Below, piece by piece: positions 55,159 to 63,679 of a DNA stretch of 64,000 nucleotides. Position numbers and translations under genes: made by a program. The stretch lies in the NCBI GenBank assembly GCA_964388965.1, contig CAYMCP010000004.1, forward strand, positions 13,547 to 77,546, read 5' to 3'. Origin of the DNA: Albibeggiatoa sp964388965 (lineage in GTDB: Bacteria > Pseudomonadota > Gammaproteobacteria > Beggiatoales > Beggiatoaceae). The notes beneath the pieces were generated by a model that was not told where the DNA came from, did no database searches, and saw only the letters and a list, made by a program, of their open reading frames with translations. How positions within the stretch are numbered: position 1 is the first letter of the stretch; the number at the start of each line of letters is the position of its first letter.

Positions 55159-55932
55159 TCATATCATACAACAGCTCAATTCAAATTGAATATTTTGTTC
55201 AGTCTGTCTTGGGCGATTGGCAAGGTTTTCTTGTTCATAGAAACGCACTGTAAAACGCTGTTTTCCTCCACTGATTTCAGGGTAGTAAACTTGCTCAGGG
55301 GGCAGATTCACTTGAATGAGTTGATAATTCCCATTTGCCTCTAGTTTAGACTGATAAAATCCTTTCGTAGCAGTTCGTTGTGAAGATTGTGCATTTTGGC
55401 GCATTAAGTATAAAACTGCCTCTAAGCCCTCATGCAATGCCACGATGGGCTGTAACCATTCACTAATTTCTCGTTGACGCTGCTTGGGACTTTTTTGCAA
55501 CCACTGGTGCAACAAGGTCATATCGCTACCACTTGTGCCGCCAATAATTCCTTTACGTTGTTTGATCAAGTTTAACAGATAATGTTGGTTAAAACGCTCA
55601 ACTACAACTGCCATATCCATGCTCTGCAAACGATTTAATACTTGCTTTACGCCGATGAGTAACTCTGACAAACGCTGCGTATTCACATCGGGCTTTGCTT
55701 GCCACGCTTCTAAAACTTGTACGTGCATAATTAAATCATCCACTAATTCGCTTTTAAAATCAACCCGACCTAACAGTTCTACTGCATCGAGTAGATTGAA
55801 CAGCACGTTACGACTATCCCAAGCAGCAGGTCCTTTCAGGTGATAATTGATCGCCCCAAACAGGTACTCTAAACGCAAGTAATTTCGCATCATTTCAGTC
55901 AAAGGATGTTCATAAACAATTTTTTTTTTCAC
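55159..55932 (-). CDS. zapD: cell division protein ZapD
   Basis: 257 residues, family length. Starts with IVYEHPLTEMMRNYLRLEYLF, the family's conserved N-terminal segment, and continues with helix bundle and beta-strand domains. It crosslinks FtsZ filaments. The start overlaps the end of coaE by 4 bp. Confidence 0.93.
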   Translation of the reverse strand: MKKKIVYEHPLTEMMRNYLRLEYLFGAINYHLKGPAAWDSRNVLFNLLDAVELLGRVDFKSELVDDLIMHVQVLEAWQAKPDVNTQRLSELLIGVKQVLNRLQSMDMAVVVERFNQHYLLNLIKQRKGIIGGTSGSDMTLLHQWLQKSPKQRQREISEWLQPIVALHEGLEAVLYLMRQNAQSSQRTATKGFYQSKLEANGNYQLIQVNLPPEQVYYPEISGGKQRFTVRFYEQENLANRPRQTEQNIQFELSCCMI

Positions 55933-56537
55933 GATATGGTTGCTAACTGCAAGTATTGTAAGTGTAAATTGTACACTTGTGTGGTTAAATTTTCCAAGCT
56001 GTTATCATTTTTTATAACATCGTCAGCAAGGGCTAAACGTTGCTGTCTTGTTGCCTGTGCTGCTAATATTTGGTCTATTATTTTATCATCAAACTGATTG
56101 CGTTGCCTTAATCTTCGTCTTTGCTGCAATTCTGTGCAATCTACTACTAAAACCCGGTCAACTTGCGCATACTCTTGGGTTTCCACTAGCAAAGGAATAC
56201 TTATAATACAATATTTATCATTAATTTGTTGTGCTTGTTTTGTGATTTCTGTATAAACCAGAGGATGTAAAATAGCCTCCAAACATTTACGTTGCTGTGG
56301 ACATGCAAATACTCTATTACGCAATTCATTTCTATTCAAACTACCATCACTGTGCAGTATATCATGTCCAAAAACTTGTGCAATTGTTGCGATAGCAGGT
56401 TGACCAACTTGAACCAACTGATGTGCAATTATATCGGCATCAATGATGGTCACACCTTGTTTAGCAAACAAATTGGATACAGTTGTTTTACCACTGGCAA
56501 TACCACCAGTTAATCCTATTTTTAAACCGCTTGCCAA
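55929..56537 (-). CDS. coaE: dephospho-CoA kinase
   Basis: Last enzyme of coenzyme A biosynthesis, 202 residues. The P-loop is GLTGGIASGKTT (8-19). DADIIAHQLV and HPLVYTEI follow, typical of the family. Coupled to zapD in the classical coaE-zapD order (pilD/pilC would usually precede but are not seen). Confidence 0.95.
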   Translation of the reverse strand: MASGLKIGLTGGIASGKTTVSNLFAKQGVTIIDADIIAHQLVQVGQPAIATIAQVFGHDILHSDGSLNRNELRNRVFACPQQRKCLEAILHPLVYTEITKQAQQINDKYCIISIPLLVETQEYAQVDRVLVVDCTELQQRRRLRQRNQFDDKIIDQILAAQATRQQRLALADDVIKNDNSLENLTTQVYNLHLQYLQLATIS

Positions 56538-56704
56538 TGTACCCAGACTCCATTTTGCAATAAAGATGTGTCAAAAATATTTATAATCAATCTCATTTCA
56601 AGTATGAGCGGATTATCCGATACATTTTACAATATCAACGCATTTTAAGCTCGGCGACAGTCCTGTAACGTCTCAAATAAAATGGTTTTATTGTAAATTT
56701 TTTT

Positions 56705-56811
56705 GTGTGACACTAGTGCGTCGGTGACTCTTCTACGCGGTGCGTAGAATAAGATTTTTCCTTGTGACGATGTACCGTGTCGTCACCCAATTGGACGCAC
56801 CTGCATCCTAC
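56705..56811 (+). repeat. element family C, full copy, 107 bp
   Basis: Ends GTGTGACACTAGTGCGTC and inverted GTAGGATGCAGGTGCGTCC. Internal stems TTCTACG/CGTAGAA and GTGACGA/TCGTCAC are well preserved. It is the same length as the copy at 23904-24010. Confidence 0.8.
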
Positions 56812-56835
56812 GACATCATTGTAAATTCTTTTTGC

Positions 56836-56936
56836 AACTCATAATAAATCAGGACGCAGAGCGGTCCCTGCTGCATCCCAACGGAGACCATTGGGACAAG
56901 GAATACTAAAAAAATATTTTAGGGCGATTGTCCCAC
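56836..56936 (-). repeat. element family B, truncated copy
   Basis: Core GCAACTCATAATAAATCAGG, then the CCCAACGGAGACCATTGGGA hairpin. The left end is lost and the right end is altered. Confidence 0.65.
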
Positions 56937-57003
56937 TATAGTATTAATTTGTTATTGAGGGCTATAATAGTGAAATATCATTACTCAACAACTAAAAATT
57001 CCA

Positions 57004-57630
57004 ATGAGTCAGTTCTTTCAAATTCATCCAAATAATCCACAACCGCGTTTAATTAGTCAAGCCGTTGCAATCATTCGCGGTGGAGGTGTTATTGTCTATC
57101 CAACCGATTCTTGCTATGCGCTGGGCTGTTATATTGGCGATAAGACAGCAATGGAGCGTATTCGTCGTATTCGACAGATGGATAAACAGCATAATTTTAC
57201 CCTAGTTTGTCGAGATTTGTCTGAATTATCAACTTACGCTAAGGTAGACAATGCAGCTTTTCGCTTGATGAAAAATTTAACACCCGGTCCCTACACATTC
57301 ATTTTAAAAGCAACGCACGAAGTACCACGCCGTTTGCAACATCCAAAACGTAAAACAATAGGTTTGCGTGTACCCGATCACAATATCGCTTTGAATTTAT
57401 TGGAGCAACTTGGTGAACCAATTATGAGCTCAACTTTACACTTGCCCAATCGTAACGAGCCTGAGACAGAACCGGACGAAATTCGTAATTTATTGGAAAA
57501 ACAAGTAGATTTAATTATTGATGGCGGACATTGTGGTTTTGAACCAACAACAGTTGTAGATTTAATGGACAATATTCCCATTGTTTTACGTGAAGGTAAG
57601 GGTAATATTGATGTATTGGCAGATTTTTAG
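57004..57630 (+). CDS. yciO: YciO family protein (TsaC/Sua5-like fold)
   Basis: 208 residues closely resembling E. coli YciO, including the start MSQFFQIHPNNPQPRLISQA and RKTIGLRVPDH. The fold is that of threonylcarbamoyl-AMP synthase (tRNA t6A pathway); whether YciO proteins carry this activity in vivo is unsettled. PTDS...ALGC and KxR residues of the nucleotide site are present. It stands alone, 87 bp upstream of birA. Confidence 0.93.
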   Translation: MSQFFQIHPNNPQPRLISQAVAIIRGGGVIVYPTDSCYALGCYIGDKTAMERIRRIRQMDKQHNFTLVCRDLSELSTYAKVDNAAFRLMKNLTPGPYTFILKATHEVPRRLQHPKRKTIGLRVPDHNIALNLLEQLGEPIMSSTLHLPNRNEPETEPDEIRNLLEKQVDLIIDGGHCGFEPTTVVDLMDNIPIVLREGKGNIDVLADF

Positions 57631-57717
57631 TGAAATAAAATAATCTAGTATCCACCTGAAATAACAATGACAAAAACATTATAATCTTAGCTATGTTAGT
57701 CACACAGTTGAATCCTA

Positions 57718-58677
57718 ATGCTTGAACAAGCTCTGTTACGCCTTTTACAAGACCAACAGCCTTATACACTCTCACAAGTGTGTAGATTACTGGAACTAGA
57801 CGTAGGTACTTTATTGATTCAACTACAAGCTTTAGAAAAAAAAGGTATTTTGTTAAAATATGACAGACAAATTTGTCAATTGTTACAAAAAACAGAATTA
57901 CTCGACGCACAGGCAATTTTAGACAAACTTCCTCCATCAGCCTATCAACAATTATCAAAAATCATCATTTTGCCAAGTATTGACTCTACTAACAATTACT
58001 TATTAAATTACCCAACGCACAAACCTATTGCTTGTCTTGCGGAATATCAAACTCAAGGACGTGGAAGACGCGGTAAACACTGGCTATCACCTTATGCTAG
58101 TGGGATTTGTTTATCAGTTAAATACCGCTATTCAAATCCTCAAGTTACTTTAGGCTGTCTCAGTCTTGCGCTTTCCGTTGTAATTGCTAGATTTTTATAT
58201 ACTTTGGGTGTTGCGGATGTCGTGGTAAAATGGCCTAATGATATTTTGTGGCAAGGACGAAAATTAGCAGGGTTATTAATTGAGACAAAACTATTAAACA
58301 AACACTGTTATGATATTGTGGTAGGGATTGGGCTAAATGTGCGCATTCCGCATATAGATATTGAACAGGCTTGGATTGATTTGCAAACCATTTTATCGCA
58401 TCCAATATCGCGTAATGATCTTGCAGCGCATTTAATAGAACATCTGCTCATGACGCTAGAAGATTATGAAAAACAAGGTTTTAAGCTTTATCTTACTGAT
58501 TGGAAAAGGTTCGATTTTTTGAAAGGTAAACATATTACACTCTTAACCCGTAGTGGTACAATTTCGGGTGAAGCCCATGGGATTAGCGAAGATGGTGGGC
58601 TATTGGTCAAGGTAGGACCGCAACTTAAAGTATTTTATTCCGGTGAGGTCAGTGTCTCCCATGATACTACTGATTGA
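57718..58677 (+). CDS. birA: biotin-protein ligase / biotin operon repressor
   Basis: 319 residues: an N-terminal winged helix (about 1-60) for DNA binding, a catalytic domain with the biotinyl-adenylate loop GRGRRGKHW (about 115-123) and KWPNDI (about 178-183), and a C-terminal SH3-like domain. It biotinylates AccB and probably represses bio genes. It overlaps coaX by 17 bp. Confidence 0.95.
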   Translation: MLEQALLRLLQDQQPYTLSQVCRLLELDVGTLLIQLQALEKKGILLKYDRQICQLLQKTELLDAQAILDKLPPSAYQQLSKIIILPSIDSTNNYLLNYPTHKPIACLAEYQTQGRGRRGKHWLSPYASGICLSVKYRYSNPQVTLGCLSLALSVVIARFLYTLGVADVVVKWPNDILWQGRKLAGLLIETKLLNKHCYDIVVGIGLNVRIPHIDIEQAWIDLQTILSHPISRNDLAAHLIEHLLMTLEDYEKQGFKLYLTDWKRFDFLKGKHITLLTRSGTISGEAHGISEDGGLLVKVGPQLKVFYSGEVSVSHDTTD

Positions 58678-59425
58678 TATAGGAAATAGCCGTTTGAAAT
58701 GGGCAACTCTTAACCAAGATGGGATGCTAAGTCCGCAGAAAGGTGTTGCCTATAAACAAGCTGAAAATTTAGAGTTGAGTATTGCGCAAAGCTGGTTAGA
58801 GCTGGAAATGCCCTGGCGTGGCGTGTATATCGCTAGCGTAGCAAATGAACGTGTTAATAAACTCATTAGCAATTGGATAATGAATAGTTGGGGTATTGAA
58901 CCAAGATTTTTGACCACAGGAATATCAGCTTGTGGCGTAGTCAATGGCTATGAAAAACCAGAACAATTGGGTATAGATAGATGGATGGCAATGATTGGCG
59001 CACGTAATTTAACTCATGAAGTTACCTGTGTCGTAGACTGTGGTACAGCAATTACCTTAGATATTTTAACCGCACACGGACATCACGCAGGCGGTCTGAT
59101 TCTGCCTAATGAAACCATTATGCAAAATAGCTTACTTGATAATACGAACGATTTAAAACGTTTAATTGCAGAGGACGAATATATTAGGCAATACAAGCTA
59201 CTAGGTCGGAATACACAAGCGGCGATTGTATCAGGTAGTGTTTATGCGGTCATAGGTTTGCTAGAATATGTACTCCAACGTTTAGAAAAAAATCATAATA
59301 ATGTGAAATTAATACTCACAGGTGGCGGTGCGAGTACATTTGTACCGTTAATACAACGACCTTGTTCCTATATGCCTGATTTAGTATTACATGGCATGGC
59401 AGTAGTGGTGAAACAAAGCTTATGA
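58661..59425 (+). CDS. coaX: type III pantothenate kinase
   Basis: Phosphorylates pantothenate, the first step of CoA synthesis. 254 residues from the ATG at 58661; the phosphate loop DIGNSRLKW begins near residue 6. EQLGIDRW and VVDCGTAITLD follow. This start is chosen because the homologous N-terminus begins at this Met. It is embedded in birA's end and followed by the SPOR gene with a 4-bp overlap. Confidence 0.93.
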   Translation: MILLIDIGNSRLKWATLNQDGMLSPQKGVAYKQAENLELSIAQSWLELEMPWRGVYIASVANERVNKLISNWIMNSWGIEPRFLTTGISACGVVNGYEKPEQLGIDRWMAMIGARNLTHEVTCVVDCGTAITLDILTAHGHHAGGLILPNETIMQNSLLDNTNDLKRLIAEDEYIRQYKLLGRNTQAAIVSGSVYAVIGLLEYVLQRLEKNHNNVKLILTGGGASTFVPLIQRPCSYMPDLVLHGMAVVVKQSL

Positions 59426-60834
59426 AAACGCTTGCTTTTATTTTATTTTTAATGAATATTGGGTTTTATATTTGGCTACAGGGTTTGTTGCCCTGGCTGC
59501 CGTGGCAACCTGAATTGTATGAATCAAAACCTCAACCTGTCCAATTGAGTGAAAATGTTGAGCGATTAGTATTAGTAGCGGAACGGAATGCACCGGAAAC
59601 GATTCCGCTTGAGGAAATGCGTTTAGCTGATGAGCGAGGCATTTTGGAAGATGAAAATTCAAAAACTTTAGAGGAAGAGGCAAAAATTTCTATTAAAGAG
59701 GATGCGACCACATTCGCCGAAGATGAAGCCAAGAAGCAATCCACTACCATTACTACAAGTAATTTGCGTACAGCCTCAGCCGTTAATAGACTACTACAGT
59801 TACCAAAAACAGCGGAAAAAGCGGAAGAGATAGAGGAAATAGAAGAAATAGAGGGGATAGAGGAGATAGAAAAAGAAATAAAAGCCGATGAGCTAATCGA
59901 GGATGAGGATAATGCACCAAGTAGCACAACTGTCATTGATGATCTTGAGTCAGATGCTGTCCCTAAAAATTCATCAACCAAAAATGAAACATTAGCAAAA
60001 ATCAGTATACCCACAACAGTAGAAATGGCGCAACAAGATGTCGCACCTGTTGCCAAATCCGAGCAAGTTAGCATCGCTGAAAAAGCAGAAAAGACCACTC
60101 CCAGCAAACCTTTAACTACTAAACAAGCCGAACAACCAGCAAATGACTTTTTTAGTCGTCTAGCGCAATCAGTAAAAAGAGTAGGTAATAGCTTTACACG
60201 GATTTCCAGTGATGTTTTTAATGAACGTATTACTGTACCACCTGAATTAGCAGAATCGGAACAACCCACCGAGCCTACCGCAAAACCTGAAATGAAACCG
60301 GAAACTCACACCGTTAAAATTGCTGCAACTGCGCCAGCAAAACAACCAATTAACCGTATTTGTTATGAAATTGGTTCTTATTCTTCAATCAGTCAACTCA
60401 ATGAACAAGCGAATTGGTTAAAATTGCAAAGTAAACAAATTAAAACCTATATTGACAAAAAAACGCTTGAAGAGGTAGATAAAATAAGAGTTTACATTGC
60501 CCCAAATGCGCAAATTTCATCGGCACAGCAGCGATTGATTGCACAAAATATTGTCATGCGATTGCGACATGATGGTATATCTGATATGCGCTTAATGTCT
60601 CCTAATAGTGCATTAAAAAATAGTATTTCACTTGGTGTATTTGATAGTTATAATAATGCGTTACGTCGCGCCAATATGATTAAATCTAAGGGATATGCTA
60701 ATGTACGGCTAAAAAAATATTATCGGAAACAAACAAAATATTGGCTGATTGCAAAAATGCCCGAAACGCAACAAAACGCAATAGATAAATTTAAAAATAA
60801 CTTTAAGCAAGTGCAAATACAGCCGTGTCGATAG
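59422..60834 (+). CDS. SPOR-domain membrane protein
   Basis: 470 residues. N-terminal membrane helix (about 3-20), then a long low-complexity region rich in Glu, Ala, Thr and Ser (30-300) with a Glu-Ile repeat (EIEEIEEIEGIEEIEKE), and a C-terminal SPOR-type domain (about 310-470) that should bind denuded septal peptidoglycan. The birA-coaX-SPOR order is conserved in gammaproteobacteria. Confidence 0.85.
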   Translation: MKTLAFILFLMNIGFYIWLQGLLPWLPWQPELYESKPQPVQLSENVERLVLVAERNAPETIPLEEMRLADERGILEDENSKTLEEEAKISIKEDATTFAEDEAKKQSTTITTSNLRTASAVNRLLQLPKTAEKAEEIEEIEEIEGIEEIEKEIKADELIEDEDNAPSSTTVIDDLESDAVPKNSSTKNETLAKISIPTTVEMAQQDVAPVAKSEQVSIAEKAEKTTPSKPLTTKQAEQPANDFFSRLAQSVKRVGNSFTRISSDVFNERITVPPELAESEQPTEPTAKPEMKPETHTVKIAATAPAKQPINRICYEIGSYSSISQLNEQANWLKLQSKQIKTYIDKKTLEEVDKIRVYIAPNAQISSAQQRLIAQNIVMRLRHDGISDMRLMSPNSALKNSISLGVFDSYNNALRRANMIKSKGYANVRLKKYYRKQTKYWLIAKMPETQQNAIDKFKNNFKQVQIQPCR

Positions 60835-61135
60835 AAAATCTAATTCTGGCAGTAAGGAAATTTTGCACCCAACTATGCGAATTGGGAAAGTTTAGTCAGT
60901 ATCGAAGGTTTTTTATAAAGATTCTTAATCGGAAACCAAAAATCAAAAATCTAACAAGCCTCTCCCTACAAGTCTTTTTGTTGTGTATAATGCCAGCGTG
61001 CAGTTAGGTTTTTGCGCTACTAAAAAATTTGAAGTATTGCAACCATCTATCGGAAGGATTTTTTTATCCTATTTAGTACCACCTAAGTCCTGTAGATATT
61101 TGCGCTTGAAAAGAACAGTTAATAGGTTTAGCTTC
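60835..61135. other. leader region upstream of the response-regulator/MBL operon
   Basis: About 300 bp. A consensus -10 hexamer TATAAT occurs at 60986-60991, 145 bp before the start codon, so a long untranslated leader is likely. A hairpin AGGAT/ATCCT (about 61055-61071) is visible. No riboswitch class is recognised. Confidence 0.4.
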
Positions 61136-61555
61136 ATGACAGACAAAGTGCCAACTGTTGTAGTCGTAGACGACAGCGCAACGTCAATATCGTTATATCA
61201 ATTTAGTGTTGAACCGCTTGCAGTGAAATTTATTGGATTCAAGTCCCCTGCTGAGGCTTATCCCTATCTGCAAGAACATACACCAGATTTATTATTTTTA
61301 GACATCATCATGCCCGGTATGGATGGATTGACGTTTTTGCGCCGCCTACGCGCTCTACCGCACCAAAGACAAACTCCGGTGATTATGGTGACATCTAAAG
61401 ATTATGCACAAGATCGGAGTATTGCCAAAGAATTAGGTGCTTTAGATTTTGTGATTAAACCGCTGCGTTTTAAGGAAATTCGTGATCTAGTCTGTACCCA
61501 TACCGATATTAAGCCGGTTGACGAGGCTGTAATTGCTGCCAGGAAAAAGAAATGA
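61136..61555 (+). CDS. single-domain response regulator
   Basis: 139 residues from the ATG at 61136. Complete receiver with Asp12/Asp13, phosphoacceptor Asp56 in LLFLDIIMPGMDG, Thr in MVTSKD and Lys in VIKPL, followed by a short basic tail. The longer upstream frame is not used. It overlaps the MBL-fold gene by 4 bp. The phosphodonor kinase is not encoded nearby. Confidence 0.87.
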   Translation: MTDKVPTVVVVDDSATSISLYQFSVEPLAVKFIGFKSPAEAYPYLQEHTPDLLFLDIIMPGMDGLTFLRRLRALPHQRQTPVIMVTSKDYAQDRSIAKELGALDFVIKPLRFKEIRDLVCTHTDIKPVDEAVIAARKKK

Positions 61556-62472
61556 GTGATTCATTGAACTATATTCGTTTTTGGGGGGTTCGGGGTTCAT
61601 ATCCAGCACCGTTTGGCAGTCACATGCGCATAGGTGGTAATACTTCTTGTGTCGAGATTAGAGCAGATGATCACATATTAGTATGCGACGGGGGTTCTGG
61701 CATTATCCCACTCGGCAGCTCGTTGATGGCACAGCAAGATATTAAGGAACTGATGATTATCATTACCCATTATCATTGGGATCATATCTCTGGTTTACCC
61801 TTCTTTGTGCCTGCTTTTGTACCGGGCTGGAAAATTCATATTTCAGCACCGGGTGATATAGATGAAATTAAAAAACGTATTTCAAATCAAATGGTTAGCC
61901 CTTATTTTCCGGTTGAAGTTGAGATGTGGATGGCAGATATTAATTACATTATGGCGCAAGATTGTAAGTTGGAATATGGACCTTTCAAAATCGAAACGTT
62001 TAATGTGCATCATCCCGGCAGTACCTACGGTTATCGCATTCAAGTGCGTGGTAAAACGATTGTCTACGTTTCTGATAACGAATTATCTTTTATTGACCGC
62101 ACGATTGAAGAACGGCGTGATGAACTTGATCCCGATGAGTGGCAATTGATTAATGCTATGCAAATGGAAGAACGAATTAAAGCATTAGAAACGATTGAAA
62201 ATGCACATGTTTTTATTCATGATGCTCAATACACATCAGAGGATTACAATAAAAAACGTGGTTGGGGACACTCTTGTTTTATTGATACGGTAGAATTTGC
62301 CGATGATGCGAATGTAAAACAGCTTTATCTATTCCACGTTGATCCAAACTATAATGATGACAAAGTTGAAGCCTTACATCGTCAATCTTTACAATTATTA
62401 CACAAACGTAATTCTTTTATGCAGTGTCGCGTGGCGCGTGAAGGTTTGACTATTGACCTCGATGCTTTGTAG
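61552..62472 (+). CDS. metallo-beta-lactamase-fold hydrolase coupled to a response regulator
   Basis: 306 residues. The metal motif is H73-Y-H75-W-D77-H78, with further ligands in HHPGSTYGYR and YVSDNE. The N-terminus RFWGVRGSYPAPFG...GGNTSCVEI is typical of a subgroup related to class III cyclic-nucleotide phosphodiesterases and RNase Z-like enzymes. Overlap with the regulator (ATGA) suggests that its activity is controlled by phosphorylation or that it degrades a second messenger. The substrate is unknown. Confidence 0.82.
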   Translation: MSDSLNYIRFWGVRGSYPAPFGSHMRIGGNTSCVEIRADDHILVCDGGSGIIPLGSSLMAQQDIKELMIIITHYHWDHISGLPFFVPAFVPGWKIHISAPGDIDEIKKRISNQMVSPYFPVEVEMWMADINYIMAQDCKLEYGPFKIETFNVHHPGSTYGYRIQVRGKTIVYVSDNELSFIDRTIEERRDELDPDEWQLINAMQMEERIKALETIENAHVFIHDAQYTSEDYNKKRGWGHSCFIDTVEFADDANVKQLYLFHVDPNYNDDKVEALHRQSLQLLHKRNSFMQCRVAREGLTIDLDAL

Positions 62473-62617
62473 ATTTTGGAAATTTTGTCATTACTTCAGA
62501 ACGTTCAGAACACGCCAGCATCCACCAAACTTGATCCAATTCAGCAATTAACTCAATTCCACCCAAGTGCATGGTAGAGCGAGTATTTTTAAAATTTCAC
62601 CTTTTGGAGTGCTGTGA

Positions 62618-63205
62618 TTACGGAGTACTTCTGTTTAACCATTGAATTAAAGAGCGATCTACCTCTTGTAATAATTGAGCAGTTTCAAACAGCGGCAGAC
62701 CCATAACACTAGAATAACTCCCTTCAATCCGCTCAATAAATACGCTAGCCAATCCCTGTATTGCATAGCTACCCGCTTTATCCATTGGCTCTTGAGTTGC
62801 TACATAAGCATCGATTTCAGCATGACTCAAACGACGAAAACGAACTTGACTAATATTGAGTTGATATAATTGTTGACTAGGCGTAACGATAGCAACAGCG
62901 GTCATAACCTGATGCGTTTGAGCAGATAAAACTTGCAACATACGTCGTGCATCGGTCGCGTTTTCTGGCTTACCCAAAATGTGTTGTTGATAAATCACTG
63001 CGGTATCAGCACCTAACACACAGTGTTGCGGCTTCAACGCATAACCTGCCTGTGCTTTTTGTAATGCAACCCGTTGCACATACTGCTCTGGCATTTCACC
63101 TGCCTGTACAGATTCGTCCGTTTCCACGACTACTGTTTGATAAATAACTTGAATTTGCTCAAGCAATGCTTTGCGTCGTGGCGATTGTGAAGCAAGATAT
63201 AACAT
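62618..63205 (-). CDS. maf: Maf-family nucleotide pyrophosphatase
   Basis: 195 residues. The motif SQSPRRKALL (6-15) and the ADTAV/GKP segments identify a house-cleaning NTP pyrophosphatase (YhdE/YceF type) that removes non-canonical nucleotides such as dTTP/UTP derivatives. It starts 3 bp after rlmH's stop and is co-transcribed. Confidence 0.93.
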   Translation of the reverse strand: MLYLASQSPRRKALLEQIQVIYQTVVVETDESVQAGEMPEQYVQRVALQKAQAGYALKPQHCVLGADTAVIYQQHILGKPENATDARRMLQVLSAQTHQVMTAVAIVTPSQQLYQLNISQVRFRRLSHAEIDAYVATQEPMDKAGSYAIQGLASVFIERIEGSYSSVMGLPLFETAQLLQEVDRSLIQWLNRSTP

Positions 63206-63208
63206 AAA

Positions 63209-63679
63209 TTAAGCTCGATGATAAGGATGCTGAGTCAATAAAGTCCAAGCTCGATAAATCTGTTCAGCAACGACTATGCGGACTAGTGGATGTGGTAAAG
63301 TTAAATTAGAAAGTGACCATTTTTGTTCTGCTTGTCGCAGACATTCTGGAGCGAGTCCCTCAGGTCCGCCGACTAATAAAGCAACTTGTATATCATTTTG
63401 CACCCAATTTTCCAATTTTTGAGAAAGTTGTATTGTATTCCAAATTTTACCACGTTCGTCTAAAGCGATGATCAAGCTCCCATGAGCGACTTTTGCTAGC
63501 ATACGTTCACCTTCATCCCGTTGAATTCTAACAATATCCATATTTTTACTGCGTCGGATTAATGGAATTTCCACCAAATTTAGTGCGCATTGAACAGGTA
63601 GACGTTTAGTGTACTCCTGATAGCCTTGTTGTACCCACGTAGGCATTTTTTGCCCCATGCAAATGAAATTAATGTGCAT
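63209..63679 (-). CDS. rlmH: 23S rRNA pseudouridine-1915 N3-methyltransferase
   Basis: 156-residue SPOUT methyltransferase that modifies helix 69 of 23S rRNA in the assembled ribosome. The knot motifs ALLVGGPEGLAPE and the C-terminus VRIVVAEQIYRAWTLLTQHPYHR are canonical. The usual upstream rsfS would lie beyond the intergenic region or elsewhere. Confidence 0.96.
   Translation of the reverse strand: MHINFICMGQKMPTWVQQGYQEYTKRLPVQCALNLVEIPLIRRSKNMDIVRIQRDEGERMLAKVAHGSLIIALDERGKIWNTIQLSQKLENWVQNDIQVALLVGGPEGLAPECLRQAEQKWSLSNLTLPHPLVRIVVAEQIYRAWTLLTQHPYHRA

Larger units (their letters stand above)
56538..57003. other. intergenic region between coaE and yciO
   Basis: Divergent promoter region filled by a complete family C copy (56705-56811) followed 25 bp later by a family B copy (56836-56936). 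No gene is present. Confidence 0.6.

Noticed and set aside
59532..60269. 245-codon minus-strand frame opposite the SPOR gene
   Set aside because: It is the antisense of a Glu/Thr-rich low-complexity region, giving a Ser-rich nonsense product; the birA-coaX-SPOR operon explains the DNA.
60983..61135. 51-residue N-terminal extension of the response regulator
   Set aside because: The receiver fold starts at the ATG at 61136; the extension coincides with the TATAAT box and a hairpin and has no conserved features.
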